Positions 1 to 9,497 of a DNA stretch of 42,566 nt are shown in pieces. The stretch covers positions 1 to 42,566 of the forward strand of contig JAEINR010000055.1 in assembly GCA_016342325.1 (NCBI GenBank), written 5' to 3'. The notes beneath the pieces were generated by a model, which was given only the letters and a program-made list of their open reading frames with translations, was not told where the DNA came from and did not search any database. Source of the DNA: Desulfobacterium sp. Lineage in GTDB: Bacteria > Desulfobacterota > Desulfobacteria > Desulfobacterales > Desulfobacteraceae. The first letter of the stretch is position 1; the number at the start of each line of letters is the position of its first letter. Both the position numbers and the translations under genes were made by a program.

Positions 1-128
1 GTTCGTGTCCCGTAGTTTTTTGATTTGAAGAACAATCAGATTTTACAGCATGAATGACTAAGCCGAACATTTACCGGTACGATTTATGCGACTATAATTC
101 TAACCGATCAATCAGGGAGGCAAAACAA

Positions 129-428
129 ATGAGATGGCTTGAAATGATAAAACTTCGGACCTCCGGACAAAAACTTGATGACCTTGTCGATGAATTTATC
201 AGACCATTAACGAAAGATACCGGTGAGGCAGGCCTTTTAGCCATACAGGTATACTACCATGCAACATTTGATACTGATCTTAGCATCCATATCCACTGGG
301 ATACAACCCATGAATCGGTACAAAAGACCCGGCTGGGTTCATGTATTGTTAACACCCTTGAGAATTTTGGGCTGATATACCACACCCTATGGATAGGAGA
401 GGTAGACAATTCAAAATCAACGATATAA
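129..428 (+). CDS. small hypothetical protein ahead of RND efflux genes
   Basis: I do not recognise this protein of about 99 residues. The frame is open from 54, but the ATG at 129 has a good Shine-Dalgarno (GGGAGG at 115-120, 8 bases upstream) while the ATG at 54 has none, so I chose 129. The product is soluble-looking and has no signal peptide or membrane segment. It has a His/Trp-containing stretch (IHIHWDT) in the middle and ends close to the next gene, whose AAGGAG site lies in the 12-base gap. Close spacing suggests co-transcription with the efflux adaptor and permease, so a role linked to efflux is possible but not shown. Confidence 0.6.
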   Translation: MRWLEMIKLRTSGQKLDDLVDEFIRPLTKDTGEAGLLAIQVYYHATFDTDLSIHIHWDTTHESVQKTRLGSCIVNTLENFGLIYHTLWIGEVDNSKSTI

Positions 429-440
429 GGAGCGGCAAAT

Positions 441-1511
441 ATGAAAAAGCCCAGACAAACACTTGTAAAAACTACGGTTTTATGTGTAGCAGCCATGCTC
501 ACGGTATCTTGTTTGTCTTCATGTAAACAATCTGATGCCCGTGGAAAGCAAATATCATTAAAACCGGTAAAAGTGACTACCGGAAAAGTCACAATGATAT
601 CAGAGAATATTTCCATTCTGGTGAGCTGTTTTCTTGAAGCTGAAAAGACCTCCCCCATAAGCTTTCAGGTTCCTGGAAAAATAGTAAAAATAAACTTTGA
701 CCTGGGAGATCATGTAACGGAAAATCAGGTTGTTGCTGAAGTTGAAAAAGACGATTATCAAAGCCGCCTTGAGATTGCACAGGCACAGTTCATGGAAGCC
801 GAGGACGCATTCAACAGACTGAAGATTTTATTTGAAGAGGGTGTAATACCCGAAAAAACCTTTATCGAGATATCCTCGGGTCTGGCCCAGGCCAGGGCAG
901 GAATGAACATCGCCCAAAAACAACTGAGGGATACAAGACTCAGGGCCCCCTTTGCCGGTGTGATCGGAATGAAGAAGATTGAAACAGGTCAGATGATTTC
1001 CACTGGACTACCTGTCTTTAGCATTGTAAAGAATGACAGAATTTATGCCTGTTCGTCAATCCCTGAATCTGAAATCGCACATTTAAAAACCGGTCAAAAA
1101 GCCATGGTCGTCGTCCCTTCCCTGGGAGACAGGTTTTTTTGCGGCACGGTCGAGCGTATCGGCCCGGTAGCTGCCCCCAAAACAAGAACCTACAGAGTGA
1201 AAATCCTTTTGGATAATCCCGGGTTTATCCTGCGTCCCGGTATGATCGCAAACGTATCCATTGAAACAGACAGGAAAATGGAGATACTGACAATCCCAAG
1301 TCGTGCAGTTGTGCGCGATTCCGATAATCTGACCTATGTCTTCCTTGCGGATAAAAAAACGTCCAGGGCATTTCGTAAAAGGGTTTTCCCAGGATCCGTC
1401 CACCGGAGTGAAATTAGGATCAAAAAAGGCTTATCAGCCGGGGATCTCCTGGTTCTGTCAGGCCAGCACAAGCTGACCGACGGAAGTGATATAAGAATCA
1501 TTGAGAATTGA
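441..1511 (+). CDS. RND efflux periplasmic adaptor (membrane fusion) lipoprotein
   Basis: This is a membrane-fusion protein that links an inner-membrane RND pump to an outer-membrane channel. The N-terminus is a lipoprotein signal: basic KKPRQ, a hydrophobic stretch, then lipobox LSSC with the acylated Cys near residue 28. A biotinyl-lipoyl-like half-motif follows (FQVPGKIVKINFDLGDHV), then an alpha-helical hairpin (about 100-160) and the second lipoyl half (RLRAPFAGVIGMKK). Beta-barrel and membrane-proximal domains complete the protein. Its 356 residues are normal for the family. The start has AAGGAG 8 bases upstream. The permease gene follows directly. The substrate cannot be read from the sequence, and no outer-membrane channel gene is present in the window. 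Confidence 0.9.
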   Translation: MKKPRQTLVKTTVLCVAAMLTVSCLSSCKQSDARGKQISLKPVKVTTGKVTMISENISILVSCFLEAEKTSPISFQVPGKIVKINFDLGDHVTENQVVAEVEKDDYQSRLEIAQAQFMEAEDAFNRLKILFEEGVIPEKTFIEISSGLAQARAGMNIAQKQLRDTRLRAPFAGVIGMKKIETGQMISTGLPVFSIVKNDRIYACSSIPESEIAHLKTGQKAMVVVPSLGDRFFCGTVERIGPVAAPKTRTYRVKILLDNPGFILRPGMIANVSIETDRKMEILTIPSRAVVRDSDNLTYVFLADKKTSRAFRKRVFPGSVHRSEIRIKKGLSAGDLLVLSGQHKLTDGSDIRIIEN

Positions 1512-1547
1512 TAACCCAAGGCCATTGGAATGAATAAAGGTAAACCA

Positions 1548-4500
1548 ATGAATATTGTAGAAGCTGCAATGAAACATTGTCAGATTACCCTGATCCTGAC
1601 CTTAATGTTAGTCCTTGTGGGCGTTTATTCCCTCACCCATATGGCAAGGAGGGAAGATCCGAAAATGACCATCCGTCAGGGGCTTATAATCATGCCGTAC
1701 CCCGGTGCCAAAGCCGCACAGGTGGAGGAACAGGTCACCAAAAAAATTGAACGGTACCTGTTCCGCTATGATGAAATAAAAAAGGATGAAACCTTTTCCT
1801 CCACATCGGACGGACTCTGCGTAATAACCATTGAACTCCAGGGATGGATAAAGAACAAGGATAAATTCTGGTCCAAGGTACGCCACGGCCTTTATGAGCT
1901 TAAGAACATTGAACTGCCGGAAGGGGTCCTCGGCCCGATTATCAACAGTGATTTCGGGGATACCATTGCACTGCTCATCTCGGTTGAATCGGACAGGCAT
2001 GCCTATGTTGAGCTGGAAGATTATATAGAAATAATAGAGGATGAGTTACGTCCTTTGCCCGAAGTCTCAAAGCTGAAACGGTATGGTTCACAAAAAGAGC
2101 AGATCTATGTCACAAGTAATTCCCACAAGCTTTCCCAGTTCGCCATAAGTCTGCCCCAGATGATTGGCGCCATGAAATCACAGAATACCATCAGCTATTC
2201 CGGTGAAATAAAGTCGGTAAGTTCCGAAGCTCCCATTCATACAAAGGATCAATATACTTCAGAAGAACAGATCCGGACCCAGCAGGTGTATGTATCGCCC
2301 CAGGGTGAGGTCGTTCGTGTGAAGGACCTTGCAAACGTAGAAAGACGATATGAAGAGCCTGACTCTTTTATCCGGGTGAATGGCCATAAGGTGCTCATGC
2401 TCTCTGTGGAGATGCAGGCAGGGTACAATATTGTCGATTTCGGTAAAAAGGTCAGTGAAAAACTTGAGCTTGCGGCAAAAAGAATTCCATCCGATGTCAA
2501 GGTCAAGAAAATCGTTGATCAGCCTTCGGTGGTTTATGAAAGTATTCATCATTTTCTAAAGGAATTCATGATCGCCATTGCTGCTGTTATTACCGTCACC
2601 ATGTTTCTTCTGCCCCTTCGCATGGCGGCAGTTGCAGCCCTTGCCATTCCCATAACGGTACTTATCACTTTTGCCTTCCTGGATGTGCTGAATATAGAAC
2701 TGCAGCAAATGACTTTAGCCGGTCTCATTGTCGTTCTCGGTATGGTTGTGGATAATGCAATTGTAATTGTGGACGATTATGTTGATAAACTCGATCATGG
2801 GGTGACCAGATGGGAGGCCGGATGGAAAAGTGCGACAGAACTCTTTATCCCCGTACTGACCGCAACCATTGCCATTATTTGCGCCTTTGTGCCCGTGAAT
2901 CTCATTTTATCAGGAAACGCAGGGGAATTTCTTTTTACCCTGCCCATTGCCGTGACGGTTGCGCTTATTGTTTCTTTATTTGTCGCAATTTTCCTCACAC
3001 CGCTTCTGTGTTATTTTTTTATAAAAACCGGGTTGGATTCAATAAAAACCGGGAAGCTTCAAAAGGAAAAACGAATCTCATTCCTTGATATCCTCCAGGG
3101 TGCATATGATTATGTTCTGGGCAGAGCATTTAAGACCCCGAAACTGACCGTGTTTGTCGGCGTTCTTGCCGTGGTCGCCGCAGGTTGTATGATGGGCCGG
3201 TTGGAGGTTAGGATGTTTCCCCTTATCGAAAGAAACCAGTTCTGCCTTGAACTTTATATGAGCCAGGGCACTAACCTTGAAGCAACAGATCGTGCCGTGG
3301 AAAAGATCGAGGATCTCTTGAAACATGACAAAAGGATAAGCGATATATCAAGCTTTATCGGCTGTTCCTCTCCAAGGTTCTATCTGACATACGCCCCAAA
3401 GGCACCAGATAAGAATTATGCCCAGATTCTGATTAACACGGTTTCAAGTACGGCAACCCAGGAACTTGTTGATGAACTGTTAACGGAACTTGACGGGTTC
3501 ATACCTGACGGGGATATTCTTATAAAACAACTTCAACAGGGGCCTCCGGTGGATGCGCCCATTGAAGTAAGGGTCGTGGGAAATGATATGAATAAAATTA
3601 AAAAAATCGGTGCCCTGGTAAAACAGATCCTTAAAAACACACAAGGGACCAATTTTGTCCGGACCACCTTTCGGGAAGATTATTACGGGATATCCGTGCA
3701 GGTGGACGAGGAAGTTGCAAACAGGATGGGATTTTCCAGCAAAGATATCGCACAGATGCTTGCAGTCAGCTTTAAAGGGCTTCCCATCTCAATCCTGTGG
3801 GAAGGGGATAACCCCATTAAAATAATCTTAAGGCATGAAGAAAAATACAGAAAAGACTTTGATGATATTTCAAACATCTATATAACCTCATCGGTAACGG
3901 GGGCAAGGGTGCCTCTGAGACAGATCGCAAAGATTGTCCCTGAATGGCAGACGGGTAAAATCATAAGAAGAAACGGTATCCGCACGATTACCGTGCGCAG
4001 TGAAACCCAGATGGGAAGGATGCCCAATGACATCCTGAATGAAATAAAGCCGAAGATAAAAGCCCTTATGGAAAGGTTTCCCGATGGTATATCAATAAAT
4101 TACGGGGGTGAGTTTGAAGATCAGGTTGATATCATGGAAGAATTCACCGTAGCGCTCGTGACAAGCCTTGTCTGCATTTTCCTTGTTCTCCTTTTCCAGT
4201 TCAAGAAGATGAAAAAAGTTTTTATCGTGCTGTTTACAATACCCATCAGCTGGTTTGGTGCGATCCTCGGGCTCTATCTCACAAACAATCCCTTCTCCTT
4301 TACAGGTTTCCTGGGTGTGATCAGCCTGAGCGGCCTTGTGGTAAGAAACGGCATCATTCTCATGGATTATGCCGATCAACTCTTCGCAAATGGAGATGAT
4401 AAAACAACGGATATTCTCAAGATTGCAATGGAGGCAGGGAAACGGCGTATGCGGCCTGTTTTTTTAACATCCGTCGCCGCAGCCGCAGGTGTCGTTCCCA

Positions 4501-4637
4501 TGATTCTAAGCGGTTCCCCCCTGTGGGCACCCATGGGAAGCGTACTTGCCGTCGGGCTCATCTTCGGCATGATTCTTACACTCCTGATCGTACCTGTGAT
4601 GTACTATCTCTCAATGAAACCGGGGAACACAAGATAG
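1548..4637 (+). CDS. RND efflux permease (HAE1/AcrB-type)
   Basis: This is a large proton-driven inner-membrane RND transporter. It has an N-terminal membrane segment (residues about 10-30), a first periplasmic loop, a block of membrane segments including GMVVDNAIVIVDDY in TM4, a second periplasmic loop and a C-terminal block ending in IFGMILTLLIVPVMYY. TM4 carries Asp-Asn where AcrB has the proton-relay pair Asp-Asp, so one of the two acidic residues is replaced. About 1029 residues is full length. I chose the ATG at 1548 because AAAGG lies 7 bases upstream; an in-frame ATG at 1530 is the alternative. It forms an operon with the lipoprotein adaptor. Base composition is AT-richer than the rest of the window. 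Confidence 0.92.
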   Translation: MNIVEAAMKHCQITLILTLMLVLVGVYSLTHMARREDPKMTIRQGLIIMPYPGAKAAQVEEQVTKKIERYLFRYDEIKKDETFSSTSDGLCVITIELQGWIKNKDKFWSKVRHGLYELKNIELPEGVLGPIINSDFGDTIALLISVESDRHAYVELEDYIEIIEDELRPLPEVSKLKRYGSQKEQIYVTSNSHKLSQFAISLPQMIGAMKSQNTISYSGEIKSVSSEAPIHTKDQYTSEEQIRTQQVYVSPQGEVVRVKDLANVERRYEEPDSFIRVNGHKVLMLSVEMQAGYNIVDFGKKVSEKLELAAKRIPSDVKVKKIVDQPSVVYESIHHFLKEFMIAIAAVITVTMFLLPLRMAAVAALAIPITVLITFAFLDVLNIELQQMTLAGLIVVLGMVVDNAIVIVDDYVDKLDHGVTRWEAGWKSATELFIPVLTATIAIICAFVPVNLILSGNAGEFLFTLPIAVTVALIVSLFVAIFLTPLLCYFFIKTGLDSIKTGKLQKEKRISFLDILQGAYDYVLGRAFKTPKLTVFVGVLAVVAAGCMMGRLEVRMFPLIERNQFCLELYMSQGTNLEATDRAVEKIEDLLKHDKRISDISSFIGCSSPRFYLTYAPKAPDKNYAQILINTVSSTATQELVDELLTELDGFIPDGDILIKQLQQGPPVDAPIEVRVVGNDMNKIKKIGALVKQILKNTQGTNFVRTTFREDYYGISVQVDEEVANRMGFSSKDIAQMLAVSFKGLPISILWEGDNPIKIILRHEEKYRKDFDDISNIYITSSVTGARVPLRQIAKIVPEWQTGKIIRRNGIRTITVRSETQMGRMPNDILNEIKPKIKALMERFPDGISINYGGEFEDQVDIMEEFTVALVTSLVCIFLVLLFQFKKMKKVFIVLFTIPISWFGAILGLYLTNNPFSFTGFLGVISLSGLVVRNGIILMDYADQLFANGDDKTTDILKIAMEAGKRRMRPVFLTSVAAAAGVVPMILSGSPLWAPMGSVLAVGLIFGMILTLLIVPVMYYLSMKPGNTR

Positions 4638-4740
4638 GAACTTGCTTTTTGTCAACAAAAGTATAAAAAAACCCAAACGCTGAAATATGCACTAAGCCCG
4701 GAATCTGGGATGTGAACTTTCGGTTTACAGCACAACACTA

Positions 4741-6105
4741 TTAAATCTTTAACTTGTCGATCTTGTACCGCAGGGTGCCCCGGGGGATGCCCAGCAGCTG
4801 GGCGGCTTTGGTGGTGTTGCCCCGGCTCTTTTTCAACGCCTTTCGGATCAGGCGTAAAGTAACCTCCTCCACCACGGATTCAATGTCATAGATCTCTTCC
4901 GGGATTTCCACAAAGGCGGCGGATTCTCCCGGGGAATCCTCGATTTCCGGGGGCAGATGGGACCGGTTCAATGCCGTGTCGTTGTGCATGATGCAGACCC
5001 GTTCAAACACATTTTTCATCTCCCGGACATTGCCCGGCCATGCGTATTCCTGGAGCTTTTGCCGGGCCTCATCGGTGATGGCGGTGAAGCTTTTATGAAA
5101 TTGCTTTGAGAACTTGTTTAAAAACAGGGTGGCAAAGGCCGGAATATCCTCCGACCGTTCCCGCAGGGGGGGAATGTGGATGGGAAAGACGCTGAGCCGG
5201 TAATAGAGGTCCCCCCGGAATTGTTTTTCCGCAATGGCCTTTTTCAGATCGATGTTGGTGGCGGCAATGATCTTGACATTGGTTTTAATGTCCCGGTTGC
5301 CGCCGATCCTGCGAAAGCACCTGCGCTCCAGCACCCCCAGGAGTTTGGCCTGGAGCTGGATGGGCATCTCACCGATTTCGTCCAGGAAGACAGTGCCGCC
5401 CTCGGCCATCTCAAACAGCCCCTTGTTTTTTTTCACGGCATCGGTGAAGGCCCCCTTTTCATGGCCGAACAGTTCACTCTCCAGGAGTTTCTCCGGCAGG
5501 GTGGCACAATTGATGATCACCATGGGCATGTCCCGCCGGGGGCTGGCATGGTGGATGGTCTGGGCCACCACCTCCTTGCCCGTACCGCTCTCTCCTGTGA
5601 TCAGGACATTGGCGCTTTCGTGGCGGGCCACCTCCCGGGCCTGGTCAATGATGGTCTGCATCTGGGGACTTTGGGCCACCACATCCATCTGGTCCGGCAG
5701 GTTCAGGCTTTTTTTGAGGATGCCCACCTGCTGCTTGAGCTGGCTGGTTTCCATGGCAAGCCGCAGGATCAGTTTGATGGCATCGGCCTTAAAGGGTTTT
5801 TTAATGTAGTCATAGGCCCCGAGTTTCAAGGCTTTGACCGCCGACTCAATGGAGGCATACCCGGTGATGACGATGACCAGCAGATCCGGCTCCAGCTCCT
5901 TGGCCTGCTGCAACACCTCGATGCCGGTCATGTCCGGCAGGTTCAGGTCCAGAAGCACGATGTCGATATCGTTATTCGCGATAAAATCAAGGCACTCCCG
6001 GCCACAGGCCACGGTGGAGACATCATAGGTCTCTTCGGTCAATATCCGGTGCAAATTTTCCCGGATGATCTCTTCATCATCCACAACAAGAATTTTTTTA
6101 TTCAT
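4741..6105 (-). CDS. sigma-54-dependent response regulator, NtrC family
   Basis: This transcriptional activator has three domains. The receiver (1-120) has acidic pocket D9/D10, phospho-acceptor D53 in LLDLNLPD, T81 and K103. The AAA+ domain has Walker A GESGTGKE (about 171-178), an FGHEKGAFTDA loop and Walker B GGTVFLDEIG. A Fis-type helix-turn-helix sits at the C-terminus (NTTKAAQLLGIPRGTLRYKI). The sigma-54 contact loop reads GAFTDA instead of GAFTGA, a Gly-to-Asp change in the fifth position. The gene lies 27 bases downstream of its sensor kinase on the same strand. Its likely target is the divergent DASS transporter, which has a -24/-12 promoter at 9421-9436. The 454-residue length is typical. 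Confidence 0.93.
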   Translation of the reverse strand: MNKKILVVDDEEIIRENLHRILTEETYDVSTVACGRECLDFIANNDIDIVLLDLNLPDMTGIEVLQQAKELEPDLLVIVITGYASIESAVKALKLGAYDYIKKPFKADAIKLILRLAMETSQLKQQVGILKKSLNLPDQMDVVAQSPQMQTIIDQAREVARHESANVLITGESGTGKEVVAQTIHHASPRRDMPMVIINCATLPEKLLESELFGHEKGAFTDAVKKNKGLFEMAEGGTVFLDEIGEMPIQLQAKLLGVLERRCFRRIGGNRDIKTNVKIIAATNIDLKKAIAEKQFRGDLYYRLSVFPIHIPPLRERSEDIPAFATLFLNKFSKQFHKSFTAITDEARQKLQEYAWPGNVREMKNVFERVCIMHNDTALNRSHLPPEIEDSPGESAAFVEIPEEIYDIESVVEEVTLRLIRKALKKSRGNTTKAAQLLGIPRGTLRYKIDKLKI

Positions 6106-6132
6106 ATCCCAAGACCGTAAAGTTCATAAATA

Positions 6133-9111
6133 TTAAAGTACCGGCAGGTGGATCTTAAAACAGCAGCCCCTGCCCGGTTCGGTTTCCACCACGATTTTTC
6201 CGTCATGCTCCTCCACAATGGTATGGGTGATGGAGAGGCCAAGGCCGAACCCATCCGGGTTGCGGCTGAAAAACGGATCGAAAATATTATCCAGGTCGTC
6301 CGGGGCAATGCCCGGTCCGTTGTCCCGGATGGAGAGCACCACAAATCGGGCCACAAGTTGGGTGGTGATGGTGATTTCTCCCCCCTGTTCCAGGACGTTC
6401 AAGGCATTGAGCACGATGTTCAGAATCGCCTGGCGGATCCGCTCCCGGTCGATGTTCACCCGGGGAAGATCCTCTGCCGTGTCTTTGTGCAGGGCCACCC
6501 CATGCTTTTTACACTGTTTGGTGACAAAAAACAGGGTGTCGTCAATCACCTTGTTGAGATCCTCCATCTTCGGACTGTGGCCGGGCTTGGATGCAAAGTC
6601 CAGGAGTCTGTTCACAATATTTTCAAGCTTTTCGATCTCCTCCAGGGATTTCTGGATAAGCTGCCGGTCACCGTTCCGGTTGGGGATCCGATCATGGAGA
6701 TCATCCAGCACCAGGGTGATGCCCGTGAGGGGGTTTCGGATCTCATGGGCGATACCGGCGGCCAGAATGCCCAAAGAAACCAGCTTGTCCGACCGGCTGA
6801 TATGTTTTTCCATGTTCTTTCTCCGGGTCATATCCCTGAAGATCACCAGGGTGGAGGGCTGGGAATTGTTCGGCCCGCCCGTGATGGTGGAAATGGAGGT
6901 TTCCAGAAAAATATGCTGGTTGCCCGGCAGGGTCAGGTCCACTGGCGCCCCGCTGATCTCCCCCTCGGGCCGATCCGCCCGGATCAAATCCATGAGGGCG
7001 GGAAAGGGCAAAAGCAGCTCGTCAATGTTGGATCGCCGCATCTCTTCCCAGGAACAATTGAAAAAATTCAAGGCCCTGGGATTGGCCGAAAGCATGGCAC
7101 CTGACCTGTCAAACACGATCAGCCCGCTGAGCATGTTGGAAAAAATGCTCTCAATGAACTCCCGGCGCTTAACAGCTTCCTCCATGAGCCGGGCCCGCTC
7201 AATGGCCATGCCAGCTTCATTGGCAACAATGTTCAGTGTTTTGGTTCTCTTTTCGGAGATCTTGCGCTTGCCCTGGATCACATCCACGCCCAGCACCCCA
7301 GTCAGTCTGCCGTCAATGGTGATGGGGGCCAGGGCAATGGCGTTCTCTCCGATGACACGGGTGATTCTGTCATGGAGGGTATCTAAAATCATGTCATGGG
7401 AGAAGCGTGGGGGCTGGGCCCCGTCCATGGAAGTGTCCCCGGAAGGGGCGTCAACAGGTTCCAGGGCAATGGCATGTATCTTTTTTTCACCCCCGGGATC
7501 AAACCCTGTGGCCTTTACAAGTGTCAGGCGGCCATGGTCCCCATGGGGGATGAAAAGCATGGCCCGCTTAAATCCGATGCCCTCCACGCAGGTGTTCAAT
7601 ATCACCTCATAGACCTTTTCCCGGTCAAAGGCAAAGGTGAGCATCTGGCCTGCGGAGTGGATGCTCTTCAAAATATCCACATGTTTTTCAAGGTCATCCA
7701 GGGACTTGACCAAATGGTCTTCGTGCTGCTTGAGCTTATGGCTCATGATGGAGAACTCCCGTCCCAGGATTCCCAGCTCATCCCCCCGGGTGATGGAAAT
7801 GTCCACATCATAGTGTCCCCTGCTGATCTCGCTTATTTTTTCGATGAGCATGCGTATGGGCCGGGTAAAGCTCCGGGCAAGGACCACGGCAATACCGGCC
7901 ACGGCAATGCCGGTGATAAAGATCAACAGGAAATAGCTGCCTGCGGTTTTACCCAGCATGAAGTGGATCTCATCAAAGGTGCGGTTCACGGTCCGGTGGA
8001 ACGCTTCGGTCTGTGCCCCTAAAGTAACACCGCCGAAACAGCCGGTTTTCCGGTACTCCCCATGGTTGAATTTAATGGGTGCATAGGCAAGCACCCTGGA
8101 GATCCCGCCCACACTTGCGGTCTGGCGGACACCGGCCCGGCCCGCGATCACCTCCCGTGCTATGTAGGGGTAATTCTCGTGTACAAAGGGGACATGGAGA
8201 AGGTTAAAAGGCTGTTTCCCCGCCTTGATCAGGGCTGGGTCATATTGGTTCGAGGCCGGATCAACCATCCTGCCGTCCCGGTCACTGCCCCGGATGTCCC
8301 AGGGCTTGGGATGGGTGACCATCCACCCTTCATCATCAAACATAAAGGCATAGTTACCGCTGGCATAACTCGGAACAACAACCTTATCGTCCCTGAAGGG
8401 CAGCACATGCTGGGTAAACTCCATGAGGTGCCGGTGGTCCAGGGCCAGGGAAACAACCCCCAGGAGGCGGCCCTTGTGATACACCTTTTTTGCGAATCGA
8501 ATGATGCCCCGGTAGGGCCAGCCGCCAGGGGCATTTCCCAGGGGTTTCTCCACATGGAAACCGATCAAATGGGAGACGTAGACCGCCGGGTCCGCCATGG
8601 CCATGGCTTCCGTAAAATAGTTCTCCCGGCCAAAGCTGCCTTGGAATTGTCCGGAAACATCCCTGCCGTCGGCCATGACTCCCCCTTGCCGAATGAGGAT
8701 CTTTTCCCGGCCCTGGGGGTCGGCAAAGGTGACTTCGCTGTACAGGGGGATGGTTTTTTTTATCCCCTCCTGGGAAGCATACAGGGGCGCGCCCATCCAG
8801 ATTTCCCGGTGGTGTATCCCGGCGAAATCCATGTAGATCTTTAAATCAACGGGCAGGGTTGCGAGCATGTTCAGGTCGTCCATGCTTGCGGAAAGCAGCT
8901 GCTCCACCTGGTCGGCAATGGCCTGGGCCCGGGCCCCAAGCAGGGACATGGAATTTTGGGTCAATGCATTTCTGCTGCTGTCAACAAGGAGTGTAACGGT
9001 GCGGTTCATGCGTATCCAGGTGTAAACGCTTAAGCCCACCAGGGGCAGCAGGGAGAGGAGCAGAAAACCGGATAGGAATTTTTTCAATATTCCAAATTTC
9101 ATGTGATGCAT
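6133..9111 (-). CDS. membrane sensor histidine kinase (Cache-HAMP-GAF-PAS-HisKA-HATPase)
   Basis: This 992-residue kinase has TM1 at about 12-32, a large periplasmic sensor domain (about 35-390, double-Cache-like) and TM2 at about 393-412. HAMP (about 413-465), GAF (about 480-645) and PAS (about 650-765) follow. The HisKA box GIAHEIRNPL has phospho-acceptor H789, and the ATPase domain has its N box near N902, DNGPGI and GFGLGLSI. Cache sensors usually bind small ligands such as carboxylates outside the membrane, which fits the divergent transporter gene. The kinase gene comes first and the NtrC-type regulator follows after 27 bases. The start is uncertain: ATGs at 9111 and 9102 are in frame and neither has a strong ribosome-binding site. 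Confidence 0.92.
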   Translation of the reverse strand: MHHMKFGILKKFLSGFLLLSLLPLVGLSVYTWIRMNRTVTLLVDSSRNALTQNSMSLLGARAQAIADQVEQLLSASMDDLNMLATLPVDLKIYMDFAGIHHREIWMGAPLYASQEGIKKTIPLYSEVTFADPQGREKILIRQGGVMADGRDVSGQFQGSFGRENYFTEAMAMADPAVYVSHLIGFHVEKPLGNAPGGWPYRGIIRFAKKVYHKGRLLGVVSLALDHRHLMEFTQHVLPFRDDKVVVPSYASGNYAFMFDDEGWMVTHPKPWDIRGSDRDGRMVDPASNQYDPALIKAGKQPFNLLHVPFVHENYPYIAREVIAGRAGVRQTASVGGISRVLAYAPIKFNHGEYRKTGCFGGVTLGAQTEAFHRTVNRTFDEIHFMLGKTAGSYFLLIFITGIAVAGIAVVLARSFTRPIRMLIEKISEISRGHYDVDISITRGDELGILGREFSIMSHKLKQHEDHLVKSLDDLEKHVDILKSIHSAGQMLTFAFDREKVYEVILNTCVEGIGFKRAMLFIPHGDHGRLTLVKATGFDPGGEKKIHAIALEPVDAPSGDTSMDGAQPPRFSHDMILDTLHDRITRVIGENAIALAPITIDGRLTGVLGVDVIQGKRKISEKRTKTLNIVANEAGMAIERARLMEEAVKRREFIESIFSNMLSGLIVFDRSGAMLSANPRALNFFNCSWEEMRRSNIDELLLPFPALMDLIRADRPEGEISGAPVDLTLPGNQHIFLETSISTITGGPNNSQPSTLVIFRDMTRRKNMEKHISRSDKLVSLGILAAGIAHEIRNPLTGITLVLDDLHDRIPNRNGDRQLIQKSLEEIEKLENIVNRLLDFASKPGHSPKMEDLNKVIDDTLFFVTKQCKKHGVALHKDTAEDLPRVNIDRERIRQAILNIVLNALNVLEQGGEITITTQLVARFVVLSIRDNGPGIAPDDLDNIFDPFFSRNPDGFGLGLSITHTIVEEHDGKIVVETEPGRGCCFKIHLPVL

Positions 9112-9258
9112 CTATTCAGTCCCGTGTGTTATTCAAAAAACCGTAATACCCATCAATTTACCATGGATGGCAGTCAACCCGCTACAAGCGGTGTTTACAT
9201 TAATATGTTTGCCAGCCGGGCACAAACCTTTTCACCACCCGGCCTGAAAAAAAGGCGG

Positions 9259-9283
9259 AAATTCGCCGAAGGGCGGTGAATTT
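9259..9283. promoter_or_regulatory. possible activator-binding dyad upstream of the sigma-54 promoter
   Basis: AAATTCGCC at 9259-9267 is followed after a short gap by GGCGGTGAATTT at 9272-9283, an imperfect inverted repeat. It lies about 140 bases upstream of the -24/-12 element, the usual distance for an NtrC-type upstream activating site. That it is the binding site of the adjacent regulator is inference. A second dyad, CCCCCCAC (9367-9374) with GTGGGGGG (9399-9406), lies closer to the promoter. Confidence 0.3.
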
Positions 9284-9420
9284 TAGTCCGCACCCCCTTC
9301 CAAGCCCCCCCTCCCTTTACGGGTTCAAGGAATTTCCTTTCCCGGAACGCCCCTTAAAATAAGGCTCCCCCCACCAGGAACCCAGGGACCAGATCTCCGT
9401 GGGGGGGTGTTTCACTCTTC

Positions 9421-9436
9421 TGGCATATAACTTGCC
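9421..9436 (+). promoter_or_regulatory. sigma-54 (-24/-12) promoter of the DASS transporter
   Basis: TGGCATATAACTTGCC matches the RpoN consensus TGGCAYR-N4-TTGCW in all but the last base. GG and GC are separated by exactly 10 bases. It lies 61 bases upstream of the chosen start codon at 9498 and is divergent from the genes for an NtrC-family activator and its kinase. This makes local two-component control of the transporter very likely. Confidence 0.8.
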
Positions 9437-9497
9437 TACTAAGGAAAACACAAAAACAAGTAAACCCATAAGCAAATTACCCAATGGAGGCGTATTA

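Noticed and set aside
5176-6120. Long plus-strand open frame opposite the NtrC-type regulator
   Set aside because: It is fully antisense to a gene with clear domain motifs, has low-complexity composition and no ribosome-binding site. It is a shadow of GC-rich coding sequence.
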